From Callipepla californica brunnescens (taxonomy: Eukaryota; Chordata; Aves; Galliformes; Odontophoridae), in assembly GCA_023055505.1 (NCBI GenBank), contig JALIRH010000124.1:124001-188000 (forward strand): DNA of 64,000 nt. Reading direction: 5' to 3'. Positions 1 to 12,148 of the stretch are shown here, piece after piece. Position numbers and translations under genes: made by a program. The notes below the pieces were generated by a model. The model was not told where the DNA came from and ran no database searches. It saw only the letters and a program-made list of their open reading frames with translations. Positions within the stretch are counted from its first letter, which is position 1, and the number at the start of each line of letters is the position of its first letter.

Positions 1-1
1 T

Positions 2-607
2 GACGATCGGGACCATGATCCGGAGAAAGTAAGGAGTACACCCGAAATATGTCAGAAGCTTTCAAAGTCAGCACCAGAAAGGTACGCCGGTACACTAGTG
101 ACAACGTTCAACAGATATGAGGACCAAGACAGAAAACCCCCAGTTTTTGAACTAATTCTTACACTTCAAAACTTCAAACAAAAATTTCCGCCGCCATACA
201 CGTCCATTTCAGCCATATCAAAGTTAGAAGGACAAATGGAAGATATACTGGGAAAATTATCCCAACTGATTGATAGGGTTGAATCGGTTGCAGCTATCAG
301 AAGCAAACGCCATCCTGCTCGAGCAAATGACAGCACTAACTTCACTAACTTCATGTCGCGTGCGGCTTTGTGGAGTTACTTACGTGCAAATGGAGAAGAT
401 ATGAAGGAATGACATCAAAAACCCACCCCTGCACTGCGAGTACGGGTGAGAGAATTACAACACAGACCAACTACCAGCGAAGTTGTTCCCGTCACTACAG
501 GTAATGAATAGAGGGGCCCTGCCCTCAGCCAGAGGAGGGAGAGGGATAAGAGAGTGTATTGGACTGTGTGGATTCGGTGGCCTGGCACATCAAACCCACA
601 GAAATAG
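2..607 (+). pseudogene. gag: gag-like remnant of a degraded avian ERV (C-terminal part)
   Basis: The frame is open from the first bases of the window to a TGA at 410-412 and continues in the same frame through TAG at 509-511 and TAG at 605-607 into the protease piece. The product is charged and helical-looking and has no zinc knuckle that I can see. I call it the C-terminal end of gag because it lies directly upstream of, and in frame with, a retroviral protease. Gag, protease and polymerase share one frame here, separated only by stops, which suits an element expressed by readthrough or a copy that gained stops. The 5' end lies outside the window. It cannot encode a working protein. The gag label rests on position more than on motif. 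Confidence 0.55.
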
Positions 608-616
608 GAGGCACTG

Positions 617-847
617 GTGGATACTGGTGCACAATGTACTCTAACGCCTTCAAGTTATAAAGGGGCAGAATTGATTCATCTCTCTGGAGTGACTGGCGGC
701 TTTCAGGAATTGTCTGTGCTGGAGGCAGAAATAAGCCTCACGGGTAAAGACTGGCAGAAGCATCTTATAGTGATTGGACAGGGGGCCCCACGCATACTTG
801 GTATAGACTATCTCAGAAGGGGGCACTTTAAGGATCCCAAGGGGTAG
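617..847 (+). pseudogene. pol: retroviral aspartic protease remnant
   Basis: A 77-codon open stretch holds the retropepsin active-site motif DTGA at residues 2-5 and the conserved C-terminal motif ILGIDYL at residues 60-66. Both are hallmarks of retroviral proteases, which cleave the Gag and Pol polyproteins as a dimer. Length and motif spacing fit the family. It has no start of its own: it lies in the same frame as the gag remnant upstream, behind a TAG at 605-607, and is closed by a TAG at 845-847 before the reverse transcriptase continues in that same frame. It is therefore a piece of one broken gag-pro-pol frame. Confidence is high for the family; the copy is non-functional. Confidence 0.85.
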
Positions 848-1775
848 CGATGGGCTTTTGGAATAGCTACTGTGGACACAGATAGCATTAAGCAACTATC
901 TGTTTTACCTGGCCTGTCAGAAGATCCATCTGTTGTGGGGTTGCTACAAGTGGAGGAGCAACAGGTACCAATTGCTACAAAAACGGTGCACAGACGGCAG
1001 TACCGCACCAACAGGGATTCCTTGCTCCCCATTCATCATCTGATTCGTCAGCTAGAGAGCCAGGGAGTGATCAGCAAAACTCACTCCCCGTTTAACAGCC
1101 CCATATGGCCAGTGCGTAAAGCCAACGGAGAATGGAGGTTGACGGTAGATTACCGTGGCCTGAACGAAGTCACACCTCCACTGAGTGCTGCTGTGCCAGA
1201 CATGCTTCAACTCCAGTATGAACTGGAGTCAAAAGCAGCCAAGTGGTATGCCACCATTGACATTGCTAACGCCTTCTTTTCAATTCCCTTGGCCACAGAA
1301 TGCAGGCCACAGTTTGCCTTCACCTGGAGAGGCGTTCAGTACACCTGGAACCGTTTGCCCCAGGGGTGGAAGCACAGCCCAACCATTTGCCATGGGTTGA
1401 TCCAAACTGCATTGGAACAGGGTGCTGCTCCTGAGCATCTGCAGTACATCGATGATATTGCTGTATGGGGCAATACAGCAGAGGAAGTTTTTAAGAAAGG
1501 AGAGACAATAATACAGATCCTCCTGCGAGCTGGCTTCGCTATTAAGCGAAGCAAAGTGAAAGGACCTGCACAAGAAATTCAGTTCCTAGGCATAAAGTGG
1601 CAAGATGGACATCGTCACATCCCAACAGATGGGATTGACAAAATTACTGCCATGTCTCCACCCACCAGTAAGACAGAGAGCCAAGCTTTTCTGGGTGTAG
1701 TGGGATTTTGGAGACTGCATGTTCCAAACTACAGCCTCATTGTGAGCCCCCTTTATCAGGTGACCTCTGGAAGAA
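848..1775 (+). pseudogene. pol: ERV reverse transcriptase, fingers-palm part
   Basis: Directly after the TAG that ends the protease piece, the same frame reads into a reverse transcriptase (longest open stretch 872-1837). Counting from codon 872, the first catalytic Asp is in YATIDIAN (D130), the LPQGW motif is at 162-166 and the catalytic YIDD box at 192-195 (nt 1445-1456). FLGVVGFW near the end marks the start of the thumb. LPQGW followed by SPTICH, together with YIDD, points to the ERV-L-like group common in birds; a class I assignment is possible. Around nt 1,763-1,780 the reading switches frame into the connection domain, so the polymerase is broken. The RT call is certain; the class is less so. 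Confidence 0.92.
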
Positions 1776-2406
1776 GAATGATTTTGTGTGGGGCCCTGAG
1801 CAGCAGCAGGCTTTTGAGCAAATTAAGCAGGAGATAGCCCGTGCCGTGGCCCTGGGGCCAGTGCGGACGGGACAGGATGTAAAGAACATCCTCTACACTG
1901 CTGCTGGAAAGGAAGGTCCCACTTGGAGTTTGTGGCAAAGAGCTTCTGGAGAGACCCGAGGCCGACCCCTTGGTTTCTGGAGTCGAGCATACAGGGGGTC
2001 TGAGGAGCGCTACACTCCAACTGAGAAGGAGATCTTAGCCGCATATCAGGGGGTTCGAGCTGCTTCTGAAGTAATCGGTACTGAAACGCAGCTCCTTCTG
2101 GCACCTCGACTGCCAGTACTGAACTGGATGTTTAAAGGAACAGTTCCCTCTACCCATCATGCTACTGATGCCACTTGGAGTAAGTGGATTGCGCTGATTA
2201 CACAGCGAGCTCGGATGGGGAACCCCAACCGTTCAGGAATCCTGGAGGTGATCATGGACTGGCCTGAAGGTAAAAAGTTTGGAACAACACCAGCAGAGGA
2301 GGTGTCACGTGCTAAAGAAGCCTCACCATATAATGAACTAACAGAAGATGAAAAGAGATACGCCCTGTTCACAGATGGATTGTGTCGCTTTGTGGGAAAG
2401 CCCGAT
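1764..2406 (+). pseudogene. pol: ERV RT connection domain and beginning of RNase H, truncated
   Basis: After a frameshift near 1,770 the polymerase continues in another frame. The stretch includes WGPEQQQAF at the thumb/connection border, LGFWSR and YTPTEKEILAAY typical of retroviral connection domains, and then RYALFTDG, whose Asp (2374-2376) would be the first catalytic residue of RNase H. Viral homology stops about ten codons later, where the sequence turns into CCCCATAGC minisatellite. The remaining RNase H, integrase and any env or 3' LTR are absent. The frame stays open to 2,430 only because the minisatellite happens to lack stops there. Confidence 0.88.
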
Positions 2407-5400
2407 TGCTGCCCCATAGCTGCCCCATAGCCTCGCCATAGCTTCCTCTTAGATGCCCCACTGCAGCCCTATAGCTGCCTCACTGCTGCCCCATCGCTGA
2501 CCCACTACTGCCTCACTGCTGCCCCATAGCTTCCCAATAGCTGCCTCACCGTTGCCGCATATCTGCCCCATAGCCTCCCCACAGCCTCCTCATAGCTACC
2601 CAATAGCTGCCTCACTGGTGCACCATAGCTGCCCCAGAGCCTCGCCATAGCCTCATCATAGCTGCCCCACTGCTGCCCCATTGCTACCTCCCTGCTGCCC
2701 CATAGCCGCCCTATGGCTGTCTAATACCCGCCCCATAACTGCCCTATAGCCTCCCCGTAGCCTCCTCATAGCTGTCTCACTGCTACCCCATAGCTGCCTC
2801 ATAGCCGCCCCATAGCCACCCCATAGCTTCCTCACTGCTGCCCCATAGCTGCTCCATAGCCTCCCCATAGCCTCCTCAGAGCTGCCCCATAGCTGCCCTA
2901 TAGCCTCCTCATAGCTGTCCCACTGCTGCCCCATAGCTGCCCCGTGGCTGCCTCATAGCTGTCAAACTGCTGCCCCATTGACGCCCCATAGCTTCCTCAC
3001 TGATGCACCATAGCTGCCCCATAGCCTCCCCATAGCCTCTTTATAGCTGCCCCACTGCTGCCCCTTAGATGCCCAATGGCTGCCTCATAGCCGCCCCGTA
3101 GCTGCCCCACTGCTGCCCCATAGCCTCCCCATAGCCTCTTCATAGCTGCCTCACTGCTGCCCCACAGCCGCCCCATGGCTGCCTCATACCTGCCCCATAG
3201 CTGCCTCATAGCCGCTCCATAGCTGCTGCATAGGCTCCTCGGAGCTGCCCCATAGCTTCCTCAATGCGGCCCCAGAGATGCCCAACTGCAGCCCCATGGT
3301 TGCCTCATAGCTTTTCCATAGCTGCCCCATAGCCTCCCCATAGCCGCCCCATAGCTGCCTCACTGCAGCTTCATAGCTGCCCCGTAGTCTCCCCATAGCC
3401 TCCTCATACCTGTCCCATCGCTGCCTCTCTGCTGCCCCATAGTTGCCCCGTAGCCTCCTCATAGCTACCCCACTACTGCCCCATACCTGCCCCACTGCTG
3501 CTACATATCCACCCCATAGATGTCTCACTGGTGTCCCATTGCCACCCCATGGCTGCCTAATAGCCGCCCCATTGCTGCCCCACTGCTGCCCCATAGCTGC
3601 ACCATGGCTGCCTCATAGCTGTCCAATACCTGCCCTATAGCCTACCCATAGCCTCCTCATAGCTCTCTCACTGCTTCCCCATAGTTGCCCCATGGCTGCC
3701 TTGTAGCCGCCCCATAGCTGGTCCATAGCCTCCTCTTAGCTGCCCCACTGCTGCCCCATAGCCGTTTGATGGCTGCCCCATGGCTACCCCATAGCTGCCC
3801 CACTTCTGCCCCATAGCCTCCCCATAGTCTCCTCATAGCTGCCTCACTGCTGCCCCATAGCTGCAAAACTGCTGCCCCATTGCCGCCTCGTAGCTTCCTC
3901 ACTGATGCACAATAGCTGCCCCATAGCCTCCCCATAGCTTCCTCTTAGCTGCCCCACTGCAGCCCCATAGCTGCAGCACTTATGCCCCATAGCTGACCCA
4001 CTACTGCCTCACTGCTGCCCCATAGCCTCCCCATAGCTGCCTCACTGCTGCCCCTAGCTGCCTCACTGGTGCCCCAGACGTACCCCATGGCTGCCCCATA
4101 GCCTCCCCATAGCTGCCTCACTGGTGCCCCAGACGTACCCCATGGCTGCCTCATAGCCGCCCCATAGCTGCCCCATTACTGCCCCATAGCCTCCCCATAC
4201 TTGCCCCATAGCTGTCTCACTGCTGCCCCATAGCCACCCCATAGCTGCCTCCCTGCTCCACCATAGCTTCCCTATGTCTGCCTCATCGCCACCCCATAGC
4301 TGCCTCATAACCTCTCGATATCTGCTCCATAGCTGCCCCACTGCTGCCCCATACCTGCCCCATAGCCTCCCCATAGCCGTCCCATAGCTGCCTCACTGCT
4401 GCCCCATGGTGCCCAATGGCTGCCTAATAGCCGCCCGATAGCCTTGCCACTGCTTCCCAATAGCTGCCCAATAGCTGCCCCACTACTTCCCCATAGCCGC
4501 TCTATAGCTGCCTCATCGGCTTCCCATAGCCTCCTCATAGCTGCCTCATTGCTGCCTCACTGCTGCCCAATAGCTGCCCCATAGCCTCCCCATAGTCTCC
4601 TCATAGTTGCCCCACTGCTGCCCCATAGACGCCCCATAGCTGCCTCACTGCTGCTTCATAGCTGCCCCATAGCCTCCCAATTGCCTCCTCTTAGCTGCCA
4701 CAACCGCTGCCCCAGAGCTGCTTGATAAGTGCCTCATACCTGTCCCATAGCTGCCTCACTGCTGCCCCATAGCCTCCTCATAGCCTCCTCATATCTGCCC
4801 CACTGCTGCTCCATATCCGCCCCATAGCTGCCCGACTGCTGCCCCGTAGCCTCCCCATAGCTGCCTCACTGGTGCCCCAAAACTGCCTCACTGCTGCCCC
4901 ATAGCCTCCCCATAGCCTCCTCATAGCTGCCCAACTGCTGCCCCATAGCTGCCTCACTGCTTCCCCACTACTGCCCCATAGCCTCCTCATAGCCTCCTCA
5001 TATCTGCCCCACTGCTGCCCCTTACCTGCCCCACTACTTCCCCATAGCTGCCCCACTAATGCCCCATAGCTGCCCCATAGCCTCTCCTGAGCCGCCACAT
5101 AGCTGCCTCACTACTGCCCCATAGCTGCCCAACTGCTGCCTCATAGCTGCCAAACTACTGCCCCATAGCCGCCCCAAAGCTGTTTCAAATCTGCTCCATA
5201 GCTGCCCCATAGCCTCCTCATAGCTGTTCTATAGCTAGCTCACTGCTGCCCCATAGCTGCCCCATAGCCTCCCTATAGCTTCCTCTTAGATGCCCCACTG
5301 CGGCCCCATAGCTGCAGCACTAATGCCCCATAGCTGACCCACTACTGCCTCACTGCTGCCCCATAGCTTCTCAATAGCTACCTCAACGTTGCCACATATC

Positions 5401-7938
5401 TGCCCCATAGCCTCCCCACAGCCTCTTCATAGCTACCCAATAGCTGCCTCACTGGTGCACCATAGCTGCCCCAGAGCCTCGCCATAGCCTCATCATAGCT
5501 GCTCCACTGCTGCCCCATTGCTACCTCCCTGCTGCCCCATAGCCGCCCCATGGCTGCCTAATAGCCGCCCAATAGCTGCCCCACTGCTGCCCCATTGATG
5601 CCTTATATCTGCCCGACTACTGCCACATAGCCACTATATACCTGCCCCATAGCCTCCCCATAGCCTCCTCATAGCTGCCCCATAGCTGCCCTCTAGCCTC
5701 CTCATAGCTGTCCCACTGCTGTCCCATAGCTGCCCCGTGACTGCCTCATAGCTGTCAAACTGCTGCCCTAAAGACGCCCCATAGCTTCCTCACTGATGCA
5801 CCATAGCTGCCGCACAGCCTCTCCATAGCCTCTTTATAGCTGCCCAACTGCTGCCCCGTAGCTGCCTCACTGCTTCCCCACTACTGCCCAATAGCTACCC
5901 CATAGCTGCCTCACTGCTGCCCCATATCTGCCCCACTACTTCCCCATAGCTGCCCCACTAATGCCCCATAGCTGCCCCATAGCCTCTCCTGAGCTGCCAC
6001 ATAGCTGCCTCACTACTGCCCCAACTGCTGCCCAACTGCTGCCTCATAGCTGCCAAACTACTGCCCCACAGCCGCCCCAAAGCTGTTTCAAATCTGCTCC
6101 ATAGCTGCCCCATAGCCTCCTCATAGCTGCCCAACTGCTGCCCCATAGCTGACTCACTGCTAACCCATAGCTGCCCCATGGCTGCCTTATAGCCGCACCA
6201 TAGCTGCTTCACTGCTGCCACATATCTGACCCATAGCCGCCTCATAACTGCCTCACTGCTGCTTCATAGCCGCCCCATAGCCTCCTCATAGCCTCCTCAT
6301 ATCTGCCCCACTGCTGCCACATAGCTGTCTTACTACTGCCCCATACCTGCCCCACTGCTGCTCCATATCCGCCCCATAGCTGCCCGACTGCTGCCCCATA
6401 TCTGCCCCATAGCCTCCTCATAGCTGTTCTAAAGCTAGCTCAATGCTGTCCGATAGCTGCCCCATAGCCTCCCCATAGCCTCCTCTTAACTGCCCCACTC
6501 GGCCCCATAGCTGCAGCACTAATGCCCCATAGCTGACCGACTACTCCCTCATTGCTGCCCCATAGCTTCCCCATAGCTACCTCACCGTTGCCACATATCT
6601 ACCCCATATCCTCCCCACAGCCTCCTCAAAGCTACCCCATAGCTGCCTCACTGTTGCACCATAGCTGCCCCATAGCCTCTCCATACCCTCCTCATTGCTG
6701 CCCCATAGCTGCCCCATAGCTTCCCCACAGCCTCCTCATAACTGTCCCATTGGTGCCCCATAGCTGCCCCATGGCTGCCTCACTGGTGTACCATAGCTGC
6801 CCCATGGCTGCCTCACTGGTGTACCATAGCTGCCCCGTAGACTCACCATAGCCTCATCATAGCTTCCCAACTGCTGCCCCATTGCTACCTCCCTGCTGCC
6901 CTATAGCTGCCCCATAGCTGCTCCATAGCCTCCCCATAGCCTCCTCATAACTGCCCCACTAATGCCCCATAGCTGCCGCACTAATGCCCCATATTTGACT
7001 CTCTACTCCCTCACTGCTGCCCCGTAGCCTCCCTATAGCTGCCTCACTGGTGCCCCATATCTGCCTCACTGGTGCCCCATAGCTGCCCCATAGCTTCCCC
7101 ACAGCCTTCTCATAGCTGCCTCACTACTTCCTCACTGCTGCCCCATAGCTTTCTCATAGCTACCCCATAGCTGCCTCACTGCTGCCCCATATCTGCCCCA
7201 CTACTTCCCCATAGCTGCCCCACTAATGCCCCATAGCTGCCACATAGCCTCTTAATAACCGTCCCATATCTGCCCCACTGCTGCTCCATTGCCTCCCCAT
7301 AACCTCCTCATAGCTGACCCATAGCTGCCCCATAGCTACCTCACTGCTGCCCCATACGTGCCCCATGGCTGCCTAATTCCCGCCCCATAGCTGCCCCACT
7401 GCTGCCTTATATCTGCCCAACTACTGCCACATAGGCGCTCTATAGCTGCCCCATAGCCTCCCCTTAGCCTCCTCATAGCTGCCCCATAGCTAGCTCTCTG
7501 CTGCCACATAGCTTCCCCATAGCCTCCTCATAGCTGTCCCACTGTTGCCCCATAGCTGCCAAAATGCTGCCCCAAAGCCGCCCCATAGCTTCCTCACTGA
7601 TGCACCATAGCTGCCCCATAGCCTCCCATAGCCTCCTTATAGCTGCCTCACTGCTACTCCATAGCTCCATCACTGCTTCCTCATAGCTGCCCCACTACTG
7701 CCTCATAGCTGCTTGATGGCTGCCTAATAGCCGCCCCATACCTGCCCCACTGTTGCCCCATAACTGCCCCATGGCTACCCTTAGAGCTGCCCCACTTCTG
7801 TCCCATAGCTGCCCCATAGCTGCCCCACTGCTGCCCCGTGGCTGCCTCATTTCTGCCCCATACCTGCCTTACTGCAGCCCCATAGCCGCCCCATAGCCAC
7901 CCCATAGCTGCCTCATATCCTCCCCATAGCCTCCTCAT
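2407..7938. repeat. 11-bp minisatellite, CCCCATAGCTG type
   Basis: This is continuous degenerate tandem repeat of an 11-base unit, CCCCATAGCTG, with common variants CCCCATAGCCT, CCTCATAGCTG and CCCCACTGCTG. Because 11 is not a multiple of 3, translation repeats every 11 residues (for example MGQLWGSYGAA on the - strand), which yields several long stop-free but meaningless frames. No gene or other element is visible in these 5.5 kb. Similar short-unit C-rich arrays are known from bird microchromosomes. Confidence 0.95.
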
Positions 7939-8376
7939 AGATGTTACAAGTGCTAGGGGAAAAAAGAGAGCGCCGCGCGGCCCCGGAATCCTGCCCCGCC
8001 CCTCCCCCGCTGCCGCTGCCGCTGCCGCTGCCCCTGCCCAGCCCCACCCCTAAAGCTCACAGTGCCTCCCGTACAGCCGCCGCCGCCGCTCCAACGTGCG
8101 GTTTCCGCGGCAACGGAGCCGCCGCCGCCGCCGCCGCTCCAACGCGCGGTTTCCGCAGTTTCCGCGGTTCCCACGGCAACGGAGCCGCCGCCGCCGCCGC
8201 CGCTCCAACGCGCGGTTTCCGCGGTTTCCGCGGCGCCGCCACCCGCCGCCGCCATAGTACTCCACCGCTCCGTTCATCTGCGGGGGGGGGGGGACTTCCG
8301 TTTCCGGCTTCCGGGACCGGCGCACGCGTAGTGCTATTCCCAGAGCCGCGCGCAGTGGGGGTGGGGCTGTTCGGCC
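7939..8376 (+). promoter_or_regulatory. CpG island, probable SGF29 promoter
   Basis: The base composition changes abruptly from minisatellite to CpG-dense DNA rich in GCCGCC and CGCGG. ETS-like elements (GACTTCCG and GCTTCCGGG, about 8,293-8,315), repeated GCGGTTTCCGC blocks and CACGGCAAC half-sites resembling RFX sites lie just upstream of the SGF29 start codon at 8,377. A run of about 13 G occurs near 8,281-8,293. No TATA box is seen, as expected for a housekeeping CpG-island promoter. The role is inferred from composition and position. Confidence 0.7.
8072..8235. repeat. three-copy GC-rich tandem repeat in the CpG island
   Basis: Blocks of (GCC)n followed by GCTCCAACGCGCGGTTTCCGC recur three times; the last two are 66 bp apart (CAACGGAGCC at 8,111 and 8,177). 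The number of GCC triplets differs between copies. The array sits about 140 bp upstream of the SGF29 start and duplicates potential promoter elements. Confidence 0.85.
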
Positions 8377-8453
8377 ATGGCGTTGGCGGGGGGGGGAGGT
8401 CGCGCAACGTGGAGCTCCTGGGGGAGCTACAGCGGCTGCTCGCGCACACACAG
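8377..8453 (+). CDS. SGF29: SGF29 coding exon 1 (partial gene)
   Basis: An ATG in good context (GGCCATGG) begins MALAGG and is followed by SRNVELLGELQRLLAHTQ, then a splice donor CAG|GTGGGA at 8,454, phase 0. Known vertebrate SGF29 proteins start with MAL and have an SR-xx-ELL-xEL-xxL-xxxTQ pattern at the same distance, so the match in sequence, length and exon end is good. SGF29 is a subunit of the SAGA and ATAC histone acetyltransferase complexes; its C-terminal tandem Tudor domains bind H3K4me2/3. As given, the ATG is out of frame with the conserved part: the G run at 8,388-8,396 has nine bases, and ten would put them in frame. This may be a homopolymer error or a real lesion. Exons 2 onward are not seen downstream; the last exon lies at 29,103. 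Confidence 0.8.
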
Positions 8454-8789
8454 GTGGGAAAGGGGAGGGGGGGAGGAGTGGGGTGGCGGAGGGAGAAGGG
8501 GGGAATAGGGTGTGGGTGGGGTGGGGCGGAGTTGGGTGAGGGACGGGGATGTGGGGCTGGGGTTGGGGCTAATGGGGCTCGATGCTCGGTTCTAAGTCCG
8601 GGTGCTCAGTTAGGGGTCTGAAGGCTCTGTTATGGGGCTGGGGCTGCAGATGTGGGGTCGGGGTTATGGGGCTGGGGTCGGGGTTGTGGGTCCGGGGCCG
8701 TCGATGTGGGGGAGGGATCAGCCAGTCCTCATTGGTGGGCAACCATGGAAGGGGCGAGGACTCCAACAAAAGAAGCGGGGGGAAACCAG
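8454..8789. other. SGF29: start of SGF29 intron 1, G-rich
   Basis: This G-rich sequence contains many TGGGGCTGGGG and TCGGGGTTATGGGG blocks, a loose minisatellite with G-quadruplex potential on the + strand. No exon is recognisable. It passes into the 11-bp minisatellite near 8,790. Confidence 0.7.
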
Positions 8790-11700
8790 CAGCCCCACTG
8801 CTGCCCCATAGCCTCCTCATAGCTGCCCCACTGCAGCCCCATAGCTGCCCCATGGCTGCCCCACTGCTGCCCCGCTGCCACCCCATAGCCACCCCACTGC
8901 TGCCCCATAGCTGCCCCACTACTGCCTCATAGTGGCCCCATAGCCTCCTCAGAGCTGCCCGATAGCTGCCTCATAGCCACCAGATAGCCGCCCCATAGCT
9001 GCTCCATAGCCTCCCCATAGCCTCCTCATAGCTGCAACACTGCTGCACCATAGCTGCTCCATGGCTGTATAATAGCCGCCCGATAGCTGCCCCACGGCTT
9101 CCCAATAGCTGCCCAATAGCTGCCCGACTACTGCCACATAGCCGCTCTATACCTGCCCAATAGCCTCCTCATAGCTGTCCCACTGCAGCCCCATACCTGC
9201 CCCATGGCTGCCCCATTGCTGCCACATAGCCACCCCACTGCTGCCCCATAGCTGCCCCACTACTGCCTCATAGCGGCCTCATAGCCTCCTCAGAGCTGCC
9301 CGATATCTGCATCACTGCTGCCTTAGAGCCGCCCCATAGCTGCCCCACTGCTGCCCCATTGCTGCCTCACTGCAGCCCCATAGCTGCCAATGGCTGCCCC
9401 ATAACCTCCTCATAGCTGCCCCACTGCTGCCCCATAGCCGCCCCATAGCTGCCCCACTGCTAACTTATAGTTGCCCCACTACTGCCCCATAGCTTCCCCA
9501 CTGCTGCTCCACAGCCGCCCCAAAGCCTGCTCATAGCTGCCCCACTGCTGCCCCATATCTGCCTCATGGCTGCCTCATAGCCGCACCATAGCTGCCCCAC
9601 TGCTGCCCCGTGTCTGCCTCATGGCTGCCTCATAGCCGCACCATAGCTGCCCCACTGCTGTCCCATAGCTGCCCTATAGCTTCCTCGTAGCTGCCCCACT
9701 GCTGCCCCATAGATGCAAAATGGCTGCCTCATAGCCGCTCCGTAGCTGCCCCACTGCTGCCCTATAGCATTTCCATAGCCTCTTCATAGCTGCCTCACTG
9801 CTGCCCCACAGCCACCCCATGGCTGCCTCATACCTGCCCCATAGCTGCCTCCTAGCCGCTCCATACATGCCCCATAGTCTCCCTATAGCGTCCTCATTGC
9901 TGCCCCACTACTGCCCCATAGCTGCCCCACTACTGCGTTATTGCTGCCCCACTGCTGCCCCATAGCTGCCCCATAACGTCCTCATAGCTGCCCCATAGCT
10001 GCCCCATACCTGCCTCACTGCTGCCCAATAGGTGCCCAAAGGCTGCCTAATAGCCGCCCCATAGCTGCCCCACTGCTTCCCAATAGCTGCCTTATATCTG
10101 CCCGACTGCTGCCCCATAGCTGCCTCATAGCCTCCCTATAGTCTCCTCATAGTTGCCCACACTGCTGCCCCATAGCCTTCCCATAGCTGCCTTAGCTGCC
10201 CCACTGCTGCCCCATATCTGCCCCATAGCCTCCTCAAGGCCTCCTCATAGCTAACCCATAGCTGCCTCACTCGTGCCCCATAGCTGCCTCTCTGCTGCCC
10301 CATAGCTGCCCCATAGCCTCCTCATAGCTGCCTCACTGCTGCCCCATATCTGCCCAACTTCTGCCTAATTGCTGCCTCACTGCTGCACCACATCTGCCCC
10401 ATAGCCTCCTCATAGCTGACCCATAGCTGCTTGAGAAGTGCCTCATACCTGTTCTATAACTGCCTCACTGCTGCCCCATAGCTGCCCCATAGTTTCCTCA
10501 GAGCCTCCTCATATTTGCCCCACTGCTGCCCCGTAGCTGCCTTACTACTGCCCCATACCTGCCTCACTGCTGCCCCATAGCTTCCCCGTCGCTGCCTCAT
10601 AGCCGCCCCATTGCTGCCCCATGGCTTCCCAATAGCATCCTCAAAGCTGCCCCATTGCTTCCCCTTAGCTTCCTCACTGCTGCCCCATAGCTACCCCACT
10701 ACTGCCCCATAGCCGCCCCGTAGCCTCAAAGCTGCCCCACTGCTGCCCCATGGCTGCCTCTTTGTTGCCCCATACCTGCCCCACTGCTGCCCTATAGCCA
10801 CCCCATAGCTGCCTCACTTCTGCCCCATAACTGCCTCATATCCTCCCCATAGCCTCCTCATAGATGCCTCACTGCTACACAATAGCTGCCCCACAGCTGC
10901 CCCATAGCTGCCTCACTGCAGCCCCACAGCTACTTTTTGTCTGCCTCAAAGATGCCCCATAGCTTCCTCATGGCCTTCCCATAGTCTCATCATAGCTGCC
11001 CCACTGCTGCCCCATAGCTGCCTTACTACTGCCCCTTGCTGCCCCAAGGCTCGCTTATAGCTACACCATAGCTGTTTCACTACTGCCACATAGCTGCCCC
11101 ATGGCTGCCCCATAGCTGCTCAACTGCTGCCCCATAGTCGCCCCATAGCTGCCCCACTGCTGCCCCATACCTGCTTCATAGCCTCCCCATAGTCTCCTCC
11201 TGCTACCCCACTGCTGCCCCATAGCTGCTCCATAGCCTCTCAAGAGACTCCTCATAGCTGCCCCACTTCAGCCCCATAGCCGCCCCATAGCTGCCTCACT
11301 GCTGCCCCATTGCCACCCCATGGCTGCCTAATAGCCGCCCCATAGCTGTCCCACTGCTGCCCCATAGCTGCCTTATAGGTGCCCCACTACTGCCACATTG
11401 CCGCTCTATAGCTGCCCCATAGCCACCCCATAGCTGCCCCCATAGCCTTCTCAATAGCTTCCTTACTGCTGCCCATAGCTGCCCCACTGCTGCCCCATAG
11501 CTGCACCGTGGCTGCCCCATAGCCTCCCCATAGCCTCATCATAGCTGCCTCACTGCTACCCCATAGCTCCCTCGCTGCTTCCCCATAGCTGCCCCATGGC
11601 TACCTCATAGCTGCCCCATAGCTGCCCCACTACTGCCCCATAGCCACCCCATAGCTGCCTCACTGCTCCCCCATAGCTACATTTTGTCTGCCTCAGAGCT

Positions 11701-12148
11701 GCCCCATCGCTTCCCCATGGCCTTCCCATAGCCTCGTCATAGCTGCCAAACTACTGACCCATAGCTGCTTCACTACTGCCCCATAGCTGCCCAATGGCTT
11801 CCCCATAGCCGCCCTATAGCTGCCCAACTACTGCCCCATAGCCTCCCCATAGCTGCCTCACTGCTCCCCCATAGCTGCCCCATGTCTGCCTCATCGCCGC
11901 CCCATAGCTGCCCCATAGCCTCTCGATAGCTGACCCATAGCTGCCCCATAGCCTCCTCATAGCTGCCTCACTGCTGCCTGATTGCTGCCTCACTTCTGCC
12001 CCATAGCTGCCCAATGGCTTCCTCATAGCCGCCCCATAGCTGCCCCACTGCTGCCCCATAGCTGCCTTATAGCTGCCCTACTACTGCCCCATAGCTGCCC
12101 CACTGCTGCCCAATAGCTGCCCCATAGCTTCCCCATAGCCTCCTCATA
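8790..12148. repeat. 11-bp minisatellite, CCCCATAGCTG type, second block
   Basis: The unit and its variants are the same as in the block at 2,407-7,938, so the CpG island and SGF29 exon 1 sit as an island within one minisatellite field. It ends at about 12,148, where CCTCCTCATACC passes into TTTCTTTTCTCTTATTCTGGCA. No gene is seen; long - strand frames are a by-product of the repeat. Confidence 0.95.

Larger units (their letters stand above)
2..2406 (+). mobile_element. degraded ERV (ERV-L-like), 3'-truncated by minisatellite
   Basis: Gag end, protease, reverse transcriptase and the first codons of RNase H lie in order on the + strand. The pieces share one frame up to about 1,770, with stops at 410, 509, 605 and 845, then a frameshift. 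The left end runs off the window and the right end is cut by the 11-bp minisatellite. No LTR is visible. Confidence 0.88.

Noticed and set aside
2656..7938. Many - strand open frames reading MGQLWGSYGAA-like repeats
   Set aside because: They are translations of an 11-bp tandem repeat; the 11-residue period and lack of any domain show they are not genes.
7941..8621. 226-codon + strand frame across the CpG island
   Set aside because: It is Ala/Pro/Gly low complexity and reads through the promoter repeat and the intron; only the segment at 8,397-8,453 in this frame is SGF29-like.
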